DNA of 26,815 bases, from the NCBI GenBank assembly GCA_000226015.1, contig JH153464.1, positions 224,841 through 251,655 of the forward strand, read 5' to 3'. Every line of letters starts with the position of its first letter. Within the stretch, counting starts at the first letter, position 1. A program made the translations under genes and the position numbers. Shown here piece by piece: positions 1 to 9,990 of this stretch. The notes under the pieces were generated by a model. That model saw only the letters and a list, made by a program, of their open reading frames with translations, made no database searches and had not been told where the DNA came from. The DNA comes from Mnemiopsis leidyi (Eukaryota > Ctenophora > Tentaculata > Lobata > Bolinopsidae).

Positions 1-181
1 GTTAGCTAGCTCTACCTCACTGCTCTAGCTCTATTCTGTTGTCATGTACTGACTACTTAGTTAGCTAGCTCTACCTCACTGCTCTAGCTCTATTCTGTTG
101 TCATGTACTGACTACTTAGTTAGCTAGCTCTACCTCACTGCTCTAGCTCTATTCTGTTGTCATGTACTGACTACTTAGTTA
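1..181. repeat. Tandem repeat, 59-bp unit, three copies, cut by the window edge
   Basis: The unit starting gttagctagctctacctcac recurs at 1, 60 and 119 with no visible difference between copies, then breaks off at about 181. It lies in the MVP intron after coding exon 3 and probably continues left of the window. The near-perfect identity implies recent expansion. Confidence 0.95.
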
Positions 182-886
182 CTGGTGTACAAACTGGAAA
201 TTGTAGCGTGGAAACTTTGTGGGAAGTCATGCTTCTTAGTTGTATGAATAGAGTTTTTAAAAGGAACCTTGCGATATTGCAGCAGTAGACTATACGACGA
301 ATCTCATGCTTGTGATTATTTCGTCAACTGCTGATCATGGGCAGAGAAACAAGTTTTGACGTCGACCGAATACGGGATATACACACACTTGATTATTGAA
401 GTGTTAAATATGCTTTTACTCCATGTTTCAATTTAACTATTAAGGTTATTTTAAAGGGAGTATGGTTAATGAAGCAGGAAGCGTATTATCCTGTTTTCGA
501 CATGTTCGCATTAAACCATCAAAAGTACAGAGCATCCACCGAAATTTGCTCAGTATTGGCAAACAGCCAATATGATTGTGGAGTGAAGACATCTCATAAA
601 CAAGAGTAATACCGTTTAAAGAACAAGATGTGAATTGCGATGAGATCATCGCAGCACAAAACAATTAGATCACTGTTTTAACACTTCGATGAGATCATCA
701 TGAGATCACTCAGCTTCTCGGCGGTGTGGAACACTCATATAACGTAGTGTGACGTCACAATCACACACAGCAAGAAAAGGCACGTTATTCTGAGCCGTTC
801 AACTTGAGCACATTACTAGTTAAATGTATTGTGTTTAAGATTAACGAATGTATAAACACGCGAAGAAAGCAATTTCTGAAACCCAC
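182..886 (-). other. MVP intron 3 (partial)
   Basis: This stretch lies between the donor at 886 and the window edge. I looked for the next vault repeat (an IIRxxxALRLRA-like exon) and did not find one, so the next MVP exon is outside the window. Apart from the 59-bp array nothing is recognised. Confidence 0.6.
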
Positions 887-2753
887 CAGGTCCGGTGAAG
901 AGCCACTCATCATGAGCCCATCGCTTAGTTTCAAAGAAGGCCATATTTACAACACCATTAGTTCCATCGGTTTCAGTGAAATCTGCACTAGCGCGAAGGC
1001 GGAGTGCCGTGTTGGTGGGAACGGCGCGCAGTTTCGTGACCTTCACATCCAGTGTCTCTCCCGGATACAAGGGGAAAGGCTCTTGTGTTAGTCTGACCTC
1101 TTGGTCGGCGTGCAGCAGTTTAGCCTGGGAAAAAGAGAGAGTTTAATGTGCGTGTAGGTTTGTGTGTGTAGCTGAGTGTCGTGTAAAGCAGGTAATGTGC
1201 TAATATTTTGTCACGGTCACCCTCTCCCATATGTACACTCTACACAGGAAATATTTATTGATAAACTTCCTCTTGTAAGAATTGCACTCGGCTAAGTCTA
1301 CACATTTATATTCTGCGAAGCACGCATTAAGTTAGACACGGTGTGAATATTTCACGGAATCAGTAATTCACACGTAGAATTATTCCATACTGCTTTCAAT
1401 AGAATGTATATTCTTAGCAAAATCTTACTTATTGAGGAGTTCTGAGCGTAATCAAATCTCAGATTACACACAATTCTGAAAGGTCGACAATAAAAATTAT
1501 CCTTCCTGGCCGAAGTAAAAATTTGCTTTGGTAGGATGATAAGGTTGATGCCTGACATTCTGATAGGGTGTTTCTTTCTTCGTTAGAGCCAAAGAGAATA
1601 AACAAATTGAATTTGCTGTCCAGCAACTATCTTTGAGTTCCTTATCTTATCTTTGTAAGAGTCTCGTTACAACTCTGGATTCTTTTCCTTTATACAGGTC
1701 GTATTACCGGTATTCAAGCCATTCCTTACATGGTACATTTTAGATCGAGTTGTACAGTCTCCAACGACAGCTAAAAAGAGCCTTTTTTAAAGGCTAGTAA
1801 CCTAAGCTGCGTGTACATATGTATACAATGACCAGGAAAAAGGGCTGCTTGCTACCGTACTGCTAGCATCTCCACAATTATGTAATTACCACAGCATTCC
1901 ACTACAGAGAAATAGAGTGACCTAGGAACGTGCAAATTTGTATTTAATTGTCCTAGATTAATTACAAAGTTACAAGATATGGTCGGACTGTGTATCTTAC
2001 TGTGTAACAGTTCTTACAGTCGGGACCGTGACAGCCAGACAGACAATCAAATATTAGCTACAACGTAGAGATAGCAGGGTAATGTATGCAAATAATTAAA
2101 CCTAATAGGATCGTGCTCCTTCAGACAATTAACAAATAGTCGGTACAGACCTGACCGTACTGGTCGAACTGCACCTCCCCCTCCTCGTCTCTCATGACGG
2201 GGTTAGCAACAACACAGTAGTGGTTGGGCGGGATTATTACCATCTTTGTGGGCCCTTCTACAACTTTCTCATTGTCCTGAAACATAACCGGTTGGCAGGC
2301 GGAAAATGTCACCGAAATTCTCAAGTCCTTTATATGGGGATCGTGAGGTCTTAATAATGATTTGCAATCTGAATAATTTTCAGCACCCACTTTGCTGCAA
2401 AAAAGTGATTTTCTAAGGCAACTGGCAAGCTGCATCGTGAGGTTGAATGTTTGTTTAGCTATAATAACAAAGCACTGGATTGTTTGGTTTGGAACAGGAA
2501 GCTTAAAGCCACACAACTGTGACCTGAAACTTAACTGTGTTAACAATGGTATCCAATGTAAAATGTTATGACAAATATAAGTGGCACAACACAAGATATC
2601 GAGATGTCCCATTACCTGTCTGACAAAGGTCTCAGGTCCAATAATCGGTTTTGTGACATTGGTCTTGAGGTCAAGGACATGGATGTAGTAGTGAGGAGGG
2701 ATCCTGATGACGGTCTCATCACTCGCCCCAGCTTTGTTGCCTCTGCCTGACAT
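887..2753 (-). CDS. MVP: Major vault protein, N-terminal three coding exons (partial; continues past the left edge)
   Basis: MVP is the main shell protein of the vault ribonucleoprotein particle in the cytoplasm. Three exons on the minus strand join in frame: exon 1 2616-2753 (ATG at 2753, 46 codons, donor gtaatg), exon 2 2151-2276 (42 codons, acceptor tttcag, donor gtctgt), exon 3 887-1124 (79 codons plus one base, acceptor cccag, donor gtgggt). The joined peptide follows animal MVP through the first N-terminal vault repeats. Landmarks are IPPHYYIHVLDLKTNV in exon 1, IPPNHYCVVANPV in exon 2, and LYPGETL, NTALRLRA and DEWLFTGPG in exon 3. The remaining exons (other repeats, shoulder, coiled coil) must lie left of base 1. 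Compared with human MVP from memory, exon 3 has about ten extra residues just before DEWLF. The next gene upstream on the same strand is the MIF-like gene, 836 bp away. The family call is secure; exon ends rest on splice-site reading. Confidence 0.95.
1125..2150 (-). other. MVP intron 2 (1,026 bp)
   Basis: The intron runs between donor gtctgt (at 2150) and acceptor cccag (at 1125) and is phase 0. It is AT-rich and I see no coding remnant or transposon in it. Confidence 0.7.
2277..2615 (-). other. MVP intron 1, 339 bp and free of in-frame stops
   Basis: This is a phase-0 intron with donor gtaatg and acceptor tttcag. Its length is a multiple of three and it contains no stop in the MVP frame, so exons 1 and 2 read as one open frame through it. 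The 113 codons inside match nothing in the vault family, and the flanking exons join precisely when it is removed, so I treat it as an intron. Confidence 0.85.
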
Positions 2754-3588
2754 GCTACCCTATGTAATAGAGCATTCAATATGAAAATAATCAATTCTGC
2801 AACATGGCTTGTAAACAGAGATTGTTCATTTGGAGATGGTCCATGTAGGCCTGCTCCACGCTTTCAGCTACAAGATAGTAGATTAATGATCAATGAATAT
2901 GAAGTGTAAAATGGTTTTGAGAGAACCAATTTGTAATGGCCAACCCTGGGGGAGATGTGATCATTGGGGTAACAGTTCTGCAAAAGGTACAAATACGACA
3001 ATTTGGTTGTAATTATTAAACGATTTTTTAAAGAAATAATACATAAGTCATAAAAAATTTCTGTGTGTAAAATTGATTAAAACCATTAAAAAGCCAACCA
3101 TTTTAAAAACCAAAATCATTTAATTGCATACTTTCAATAGTATGTAATAAGAACTCGTTTAGATTCTACTTAAAGAATCTTATTTGCAAAAACATGTTGG
3201 TTAGTTAGCACAAGGTACAATCAAGTGTTAAAAGAAAATTGAATGAGCAGTTATTGTAACACCTAGCTTCCTCTGACAACAACCTTCCTGTTGGCATTCT
3301 AAGTGAACAAGTGCACACAATATGCAATTTTAACAATTTGGCACGGAATGATATATTTATTTCTGATATTTTTGTGAAAAGCAGAAGGATATATTACTAT
3401 CTTATTGTATAACATTTCATACAAGATAATAAAAATTATTAAAGTTTAAAAACATGTTAACCTCATAATCAACAGCATCAAAAACAGATCTATCAACATA
3501 AATCAATATAATATGAACATGTAAATCTGTAAAAATCTGTTAAAAATCCCACTGAATTTTAGTGAACATTTAAGTTGGTTGTTAAATC
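2754..3588. other. Intergenic region between MVP and the MIF-like gene
   Basis: This 835-bp AT-rich stretch separates the MVP start codon from the stop codon of the MIF-like gene; both genes are read leftward. It must hold the MVP promoter and 5' UTR and the MIF-like 3' UTR. I recognise no TATA box, repeat or coding exon with confidence. Confidence 0.5.
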
Positions 3589-5351
3589 TTAGTTATCCTG
3601 ATTTTTCCTTATCTCTGCAATTGTTGACCCATTTTTACCGATATGAGTAGGTTCAGGAGATGAGAAGTACACCACAACTCTCTCAGTAGCGACACCAAGA
3701 TCTCTATTTATCAGCTCAGCAAACTTAGCAGAGTAATGTGCATGGTCAGAAATTGACATTCCTAATGATGTAAACCTGGAGTGGAGATCGATTCTCTATT
3801 AAACTCACACAAACAGCGAGAAATTAACAAGCTGAAATTGTTGGAACTTAAAGCTCTGTCACTTAACATACTACATCTTGCCCATAGATAACTGTGCTGA
3901 TAAAATTCTGAATTGAAATCATATGCCCATATTAATGTTAACCTTTACAAGGCTGCGAAAACTTCACCAAAAAGTGTAAAACTATCTACTTGAAAGATTT
4001 CAGGAGCTTTAGAATCAAACCTTATGTGTGCCAATGGAGCCTCAGAGTCATCGTACCACATTTCATAATTGAAATTGTGCATTACTACTACCGCCTGAAA
4101 TCAATCAAAATGAAATTCCAATAACGAGGTAACACATTAAATTCTTTTGGTGTCAGTTTCGGTGTCACTGTCTGGTCTGTGTTGATTACCTTGTCAATAA
4201 TGGAATTCACTTGAGGAGGTCCTCTAAATTTTACTCATTTAAAGTTATGCATGACTGCTCAAGGGGAAGGACTCTGGTTGAAAACATTATCAATGCATAA
4301 ATTACCCCATCTTACCGATTTTTTGTCTACAGAATAAGGTGACCTGACAGATATCAGGATTGCAATACAATGAACTACAGTAAGGATCTTAGGCTGTTTA
4401 TTGAAGTCAACATCAGTAAATGTAACAGCTATTGAGGCCTTTATAATGTTTTTACTGTTTGAGAGGTAAAGCCATGACTGCATTTGAATAATAAAAGCAG
4501 ATCCCTGAATATGTCACTAGTATATAGAGAACGGTATTCTTGGGGAAGTATCTCAAATTTTCGATACTTAAACACCTCATTCCTCAAAATTTATGGGCCC
4601 TACCTTAGGTCTCGGTAGTGAAATACTCCCAAATTGTCCATTGGACACAGATTGACCTCCAAAAACAAAGGTGGGAGCATTACAATTAGAGAAATGTTAC
4701 ATACATGTTACATGTTACATGGCGAGATCTCCATCCAAAAGGATTAGTCTGCCTCTACTGTGTCATTTGTTGGTATCATACAGCTAAGGCAAGTAGAGTT
4801 TCTCCATCCCTTTAGTGAAATGGGGTTTGAAATTTCGAGACACCTCCCCACGAATATCGTTCTCTATTGTATTTGTATTTGTTACACCTGTACCCAGGCT
4901 TTTTGCAGTTATACTGAAGGGGCTCCTGGAAGATTCTAGATCTTTTAACCGAGACCATCCTCATTAAACCCTCAATCACGGTTTCCCGGTCATTCGGCTG
5001 AGTCAACTACAGAAGATTGCATAGGCAGGTGCCCTTAGCGCAATCCTCTAGGATTGGCGGATCTGGGAATCGAACCCCTGATCTTCTGCGTAGAAAAAAA
5101 GATACAATTACACCACCAACCCATTAAGCAACATAGTGAGCAACATAGTAATCGAACTGTGTAGATCTTGGTCAGTGTTGATTAAAACTGCCACAAAATA
5201 ATTTGTTTAATGTTGAATGGTGGTAAAAGTGAAAACTTTGATCAACCTTTTCTGGTTTATTAGTCATTTCAGCAACCATTCTTGTAACATTCTTTAAAAA
5301 CGGCGATCCCAGTCTTTTACCGATGTTTGTAGCAATCTGCACGATTGGCAT
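3589..5351 (-). CDS. MIF / D-dopachrome tautomerase family protein, complete, three exons
   Basis: MIF-family proteins are small trimeric tautomerases that also act as secreted cytokine-like factors without a signal peptide. Exon 1 is 5247-5351 (35 codons, donor gttgat), exon 2 is 4021-4094 (24 codons plus two bases, acceptor tttcag, donor gtttga), exon 3 is 3589-3775 (acceptor ctccag, stop TAA). The product is 121 residues; human MIF is 115 and DDT 118. It begins Met-Pro, so the catalytic N-terminal proline is present, and the active-site lysine is in MTNKPEK at the end of exon 1. The exon 2 stretch YEMWYDDSEAPLAHI aligns without gaps to the MAFGGSSEP region, and exon 3 has HYSAKFAELINRDLG and HIGKNGST, typical of the family. 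The CXXC motif of MIF is absent. By my alignment, Tyr95 and Asn97 of MIF are replaced by Val and Tyr. The exon 1/2 border matches vertebrate MIF. I cannot decide between MIF and DDT. Confidence 0.92.
4515..4880. mobile_element. Inverted-repeat (MITE-like) element
   Basis: The sequence tagagaacggtattcttggg near 4524 reappears as a diverged reverse complement near 4850-4870 (tagagaacgatattcgtggg on the minus strand), and similarity continues inward for another 15 or so bases. The inner ends flank about 280 bp with no ORF. This looks like a nonautonomous DNA element or a folded repeat. The right arm overlaps the tail of the neighbouring SINE, so the boundaries are uncertain. Confidence 0.45.
4866..5121 (-). 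mobile_element. tRNA-derived SINE
   Basis: Reading leftward from 5121, the element starts with a tRNA-like head (5056-5121) carrying a clear RNA polymerase III B box, GGTTCGATTCC. An unrelated body follows, and it ends in a short tail of AAATAC-type units near 4870-4890. That order is the standard SINE architecture. It sits in intron 1 of the MIF-like gene in the sense orientation. The 5' and 3' limits are approximate. Confidence 0.6.
5056..5121 (-). tRNA. tRNA-like pseudogene forming the SINE head (possibly from tRNA-Arg, anticodon ACG)
   Basis: The acceptor arms GGTTGGT and ATCCGCC pair at six of seven positions counting wobbles. A seven-base loop CTACGCA sits between arms TTTTT and GAAGA, which can pair with G-T wobbles and would present anticodon ACG. 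The T loop TTCGATT is canonical, but only the inner three pairs of its stem hold, and the D arm is too short. I regard this as a SINE promoter region, not a working tRNA. Confidence 0.4.
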
Positions 5352-5721
5352 GACTGAAATTATTTTATCATTTACCTACTGCAATTAGAAAGAACAAGAA
5401 TCTTTCAAATGATAAATATAATTTAAGCCTTGACTGGAAAAGACGAGAGTAAAATCTATCTTAATTATTATTATTTCATCCAAATAGGTTAAGTTAATAA
5501 AAAGTAATGTAAACAAGAGTTTACAACTGAAATGTATTTGATAGGATAGAAAGATATGAAGAAAACTAACAAAGGGTATAGTGAGAAACTGAGTCACAAG
5601 CTACAAATATAATCAGAAATATTCAGATACTGTAAACTATGTAAAAAAAGTATTCGCTTCTACTTGCTGAAAACCTGCTTCATTGCGAAAGAGGGAGAAC
5701 AAGATAAAGCTTAACAGTTTT
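5352..5721. other. Upstream region of the MIF-like gene, nothing recognised
   Basis: This AT-rich stretch lies directly upstream of the MIF-like start codon and presumably holds its promoter. No motif can be named with confidence and no coding exon is seen. Confidence 0.4.
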
Positions 5722-5842
5722 CTCAACGGGCGATGCGCGTCTAGAATTTCTTCGAAATTCATAGAAATTCATGTCGCCAGGCCAGAACACAGAAATGCGT
5801 GACAGCGCGTGATGGCCGCGACAGTAGGTTATCAACCTACAA
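5722..5842. repeat. GC-rich duplicated block, copy 1
   Basis: The block begins tcaacgggcgatgcgc and ends gtaggttatcaacctacaa. The same sequence recurs at 6253-6326, but copy 1 has an extra stretch of roughly 45 bp in the middle. The end contains the hairpin GTAGGTT-ATC-AACCTAC. It is far richer in CpG than its surroundings. Confidence 0.85.
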
Positions 5843-5942
5843 CAGTTTTCTAAAAGATAACCCTTTGGTTGCTAAAAAGAAGTTTATTCACATCTATAAG
5901 TTCATTTTGACCTGAGTGTTTGCTTAAATTACATTTAATCTT

Positions 5943-6023
5943 TACGAGATTATCTCCGTCTACCGTTCTAACGAAACGATAGCTTTGAGCTTAAGCTGCG
6001 TGAGTCGGGTATCACCGTGACAA
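5943..6023 (-). repeat. Dispersed ~80-bp repeat, copy a
   Basis: Read on the minus strand it runs from TTGTCACGGTGATACCCGAC to a GATAATCTCGTA-like end. It shares the core TACCCGACTCACGCAG and the end GTTAGAACGGTAGACGGA with five other copies in this window. Confidence 0.75.
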
Positions 6024-6123
6024 ATTAAATTAAGAGTAGTAATTATCTTGTCTGACTTTGTCCGACCCTCATTCGAAGCGAATAAAATGACGGGAGGGTG
6101 CGCGTTGCTGTACAATAATTATC

Positions 6124-6200
6124 TTGACGAGATTATATCCGTCTAACGTCTAACGTTCTCGTTCAGCTTTAGCTGCGTGAGTCGGGTATCACCGCGACAA
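6124..6200 (-). repeat. Dispersed ~80-bp repeat, copy b
   Basis: Minus-strand copy starting TTGTCGCGGTGATACCCGAC and ending GATATAATCTCGTCAA. It lies about 100 bp from copy a in the same orientation. Confidence 0.8.
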
Positions 6201-6252
6201 TAATTATCTAATTTAGAGTTTTTAAGGTATTTTCAGGGTTTAGGTTCAAGGT

Positions 6253-6326
6253 TCAACGGGCGATGCGCCAGGCCAGAAATGCGTGACAGCGCGTGATGGC
6301 CGCGACAGTAGGTTATCAACCTACAA
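6253..6326. repeat. GC-rich duplicated block, copy 2
   Basis: This is a shorter copy of the 5722-5842 block. It has the same beginning (tcaacgggcgatgcgc) and end (gtaggttatcaacctacaa), with the central stretch missing. Confidence 0.85.
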
Positions 6327-6517
6327 ATAGCCCTGCTGAGCTGCTACGAAAACAAGTTTTTGTTGCTTTGTCGGAAAAAACGTAAAGAGATCCGCGCGGC
6401 GCCCGGCAGTGCCCGGTAGCTTTTGCGTCGCGCGCGTCCGTCCTAATTCCTAGCTAAGCTCGCACAGGAATGTATATGTACGTATTTAGCTGAAATATGA
6501 AATAGTCGCTTCATGCG

Positions 6518-6603
6518 TTGTCGAGGTGTTACCCGACTCGCGCGCATTTCGCAGCTTGCTGCTTCCCAGGCGTTAGAACGTTAGACGGAGATCATTTCAT
6601 CAA
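6518..6603 (+). repeat. Dispersed ~80-bp repeat, copy c
   Basis: Plus-strand copy beginning TTGTCGAGGTGTTACCCGAC and ending with a diverged ATCATTTCATCAA. With copy f it forms a subtype that has CGCGCGC and CGCAG..TGCT in the centre. Confidence 0.75.
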
Positions 6604-7389
6604 TTCCAAGCGTTGCATTCTTTTGAATTGTTTCTTGATTGCAAAAGGCTCACCTTCAGTATACATTCACTTAACCATGTGCTTACACACGCTACGCGCG
6701 TGGCTGCTACCTCTGGTGGCGCGCGTGCCGCGCACAAAAGGGCCCTGGTTAGAGCAAACTATACAAAATTCAGATACTATATTATTAATGCTTATTGATA
6801 TATAAGCATATACAAATTTTCAAGTTAATATTTGTTCTTTTAAAATCATTCGTATTTCATCGTATCTAAATGAAGAATTCCAATTCGCGGCAGTGGGCAG
6901 GGCTAGGAAACATTTAGCAAGAGAAATTAAGATATATCAAAATATTAACATTAATTCTTTTTCAATATCAATTGATACCCTGTCTTTTAGTAGCCATACT
7001 TAGGTTAATTTGTTTCTAAAATGAACCTGCTTCTAATTTTATTTTTCAGACAGTCTTTTTCTTTAATTTTACTTTAAACTACATTTAAAACTTTCAGGTG
7101 TCTATTTCACTACAGCCACATTTAAACCCTTCTTATTTTACCTTGAAATCGTTAACAGACTCTGACATCTGAAAATTTTGCATATTTCGGTAGCTTATTT
7201 CAAAACGATATGACACGCTTGACGCTCAGGTGTCTGTCTGCTATCTTGCATATATATCTATTTTGTAATTTGTTCTTAGATGACATACTGATAATCTTAT
7301 TTCCTGATCTACTCATGCAAAATAAATATTTCCCATATTCCACTATACCATTGACAATTTAAAAGACTTCTGTTAAGTGTTAAGTGGGT
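6604..7389. other. Non-coding stretch, nothing recognised
   Basis: A short GC-rich stretch with several CGCGCG-type runs near 6690-6735 is followed by AT-rich DNA. The open frames here (about 95 and 61 codons in two overlapping frames) have no family resemblance and no splice context. Confidence 0.4.
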
Positions 7390-7789
7390 TTTTTCACATA
7401 GTTAGATGTAGAGCTTTTATCCTATCACTACATGGAAGTGTAACTATGCCATCAAGTAGGCGAGTAAACCTTTGTTGTACAAATTTATAAACATTTTGCA
7501 TATCATTCTTATTCTTGTTTCAATACTTCCTGTAATCCTTGCAATCATATTATTAGTTTTGCTCATACAGCTCTGAATATTCTGTTTCCAAGTAAAATCT
7601 GGTGTGGAAAGGACTACAGGATCCCTCTTAACATCACTAGATTTGTATTTTTACACCAAACCAGTATGCAAACCAGTATGGCAGTTCTCAATCCAATATG
7701 CGAACCAGTCCCGACTAGATATGACACGATGACAAGTAGGTCACAGATGGCAGATGCAAATTGCTGAATAAAAGTAGCGGTTATGTTTA

Positions 7790-8510
7790 AGATGTGGTAT
7801 ATCAGGAACACAATTCTTTAAGTGCTGCTATCCTGCAGACGCTGCCCACTAGTAACACCTCCGGCAGCAGCGTTCTAGAAGCTCCTCCAAGCTGGTGGAG
7901 GAATGTCGGACTTGCATCACGGACTAAGACAGCCCTTACTTTGCTGCAGCAGAACAGAAGAGAGCAGTTAAGGAAATCCTCCCTTTTTCTACCTGATTCT
8001 GTGTTCTATTAGATTATGTGTTATGTTTCTCTATTTCGTTATTGCATGAAATTGGTATATTCTTAAGTGTTATACAAGTCTGTTGCGTGACTTACTAATT
8101 TACAACATCTCCAACTTAAACGTTTGGCACAACTAGCCCAGGCTGGTTTCAGGAACTGCTGAACCACATCTTAAACGTAACAGTTACTTTCATTCAGCAA
8201 ATAAGAATTCCCTGTCAAATGTCAATCCTGGTTCCCACTGATCGTTTTGATATGACTTCCTTCTCCAAATTCATTGCAGACACAGAGGACCTCAATAGCT
8301 ACTCAACTCTGATGAACACATCTACACACTGAAAAAAAACCTAAAGATACTCCTATTCATCTCTGAAGTCCTTGCTGAAGGTTTTCACTGAGGATTTAAA
8401 TCCAGAGTGAACCGTCCAAAGCCAACCCTACAGGAGTATTTTCGTGCTATCCGTGAGCAGCAGGTAGTCACCGACTACCACATTGATATACTCAGAGTTA
8501 GAGAGACTCC
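7790..8510 (+). other. Unidentified sequence with coding-like patches inside the LINE remnant
   Basis: The LINE remnants stop at about 7640 on one side and resume near 8600-8900 on the other, farther apart than the missing protein would need. Plus-strand frames in between look protein-like in places, for example PPSWWRNVGLASRTKTALTL near 7890-7950 and RPKPTLQEYFRAIREQQVV near 8415-8470, but they are short, broken by stops and match no family I know. It could be a second, nested mobile element or a processed pseudogene. Confidence 0.35.
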
Positions 8511-9677
8511 TTAGAAAAGAAAGACTTCCAATGAAGTGCTCTTCAATGTCTGTTCTGAATTTATGTATATATTTTTGATAACATTTATCACATTATAACA
8601 AACATTCTGAATACTTTGTCTAAATGAAATAAGCCAATAGCCATTCTCCAATATAATCGAGAAGTTTTGAACTTAAAATCTGATTTTAACAAATACCCTA
8701 TTATAATAGAGATACACGTTGCCGGAAGTTCTCAGATCATATCATATCTTGGAGGTTCTTATATGTCTTTCAATTCTTATGAAATCATATTGTAACTTTC
8801 TAGACTGTTTTCATGCTGTCCCTATACAAGTTATGATAAAGTTCCCTGAGACAAATTCACTGTTATCACTTTTTTTCCTCGTGAGAGATTATTACATATA
8901 TCGTCCCATAGGGCATTATAACATTATCAATACTTTCAAGGAGATCGGATAAACAAGATTTACCTTCAACAAAACCAAGAGCTGGTTAGGATCAATCTTA
9001 TGGGATATGTGTATCAACATGTGCTTTCTAACCAACTTTTGAACATGTAATTTACTAACAATGGAAGTAAGTGAAACAGGTCTATCATTTAAAGTCTACC
9101 ATTTCTTATAACTTTGTAAAATATCTGCTGTCTTGCACTGTCTTGGCAGTTTGCCACTCACAGGCTTGAAATAATTCAGTTACTGAGTCGATGAAATCTT
9201 TGTTAGTAGCTAGTCCTTTCAATAATATAAGATGTATTTAATCTGGCCCTGAGATCTTACCTATGTTGGTTTTTTAAAACTCATCTGAAACATTACAAGA
9301 AGTGACCAATCATCTGTGACCAAATCTTCGAATAAATCATAACATTCTTTACTTGACACCACTGCAAAAAAGTTGTATGACAGTAGATTCCTACTTTAAT
9401 TAAAAATCGTTCTAACCGAAATTTTCCTATAAAACGAAATTTAAATTCAATATAAGTTGCTATTTTGAAAGTTTTCAATTAAAACTATCACTTTCATCTA
9501 GAATTGGACGTTTTTTGCAGTTAAGAAGTGATGTTTCGGTTAGAAAAATATGTTTCGGTTGATGTTTTGATCGAGAAATGGGTGGCCACAGAAAAATCAC
9601 CTCCAACCGAAAAAATACTTCTGACCAAAATTTCTGAAATCTTCCTACCAGTAATAAAAACTTTCTGCACCTATGTT

Positions 9678-9715
9678 ACTTGAAGGATATATATATATAA
9701 ATATATCCTTCAAGT
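9678..9715. repeat. Perfect 15-bp inverted repeat (hairpin)
   Basis: The arm ACTTGAAGGATATAT (9678-9692) is the exact reverse complement of ATATATCCTTCAAGT (9701-9715), with an 8-base AT-rich loop. Just right of it a 15-bp direct repeat, tatggttccttgaca, occurs at about 9719 and 9769. Confidence 0.85.
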
Positions 9716-9968
9716 ATATATGGTTCCTTGACATATAAAATATGACAAATTTATGTCACATACGACATATGGTTCCTTGACAAAGACTGAGGCAATCATC
9801 AGTACCTTTCAATGTTATCCTTTGTCAATAAACCATCTGGCTTTTCAAGAGATGATACACTATCTTTAACAACTTTTTATCCTCAAAGATAAGCATTAAA
9901 AGGTTTACAGTTGGTTTCAAGTGTCTAAATGACATATCTTCATTTTCAAACTTCTCCTGTGGATTATG

Positions 9969-9990
9969 TGCTACATTTTAATGTAGCACA
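9969..9990. repeat. 10-bp inverted repeat with a partial extra copy
   Basis: GTGCTACATT-TT-AATGTAGCAC is a perfect dyad, and its right arm is repeated once more directly after it. It lies within the decayed LINE. Confidence 0.8.

Larger units (their letters stand above)
4095..5246 (-). other. Intron 1 of the MIF-like gene, filled with mobile-element remnants
   Basis: This phase-0 intron of 1,152 bp holds an inverted-repeat element (about 4515-4880) and a tRNA-derived SINE (about 4866-5121), listed separately. No coding exon of the host gene is missing, since exons 1 and 2 join precisely. Confidence 0.8.

Noticed and set aside
804..1091. Plus-strand 95-codon ORF opposite MVP exon 3
   Set aside because: Shadow frame; the vault-repeat signal is on the minus strand.
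2121..2753. A single uninterrupted 210-codon MVP exon
   Set aside because: The central 113 codons have no vault similarity and are bounded by good GT-AG sites whose removal restores the family sequence precisely.
5056..5121. Functional tRNA-Arg gene
   Set aside because: The D arm is too short, the T stem is incomplete, and the head is followed by a SINE body and tail.
6518..6805. 95-codon ORF beginning at a dispersed-repeat copy
   Set aside because: It starts inside repeat copy c, has no recognisable domain, and a second overlapping frame is open too because the stretch is GC-rich.
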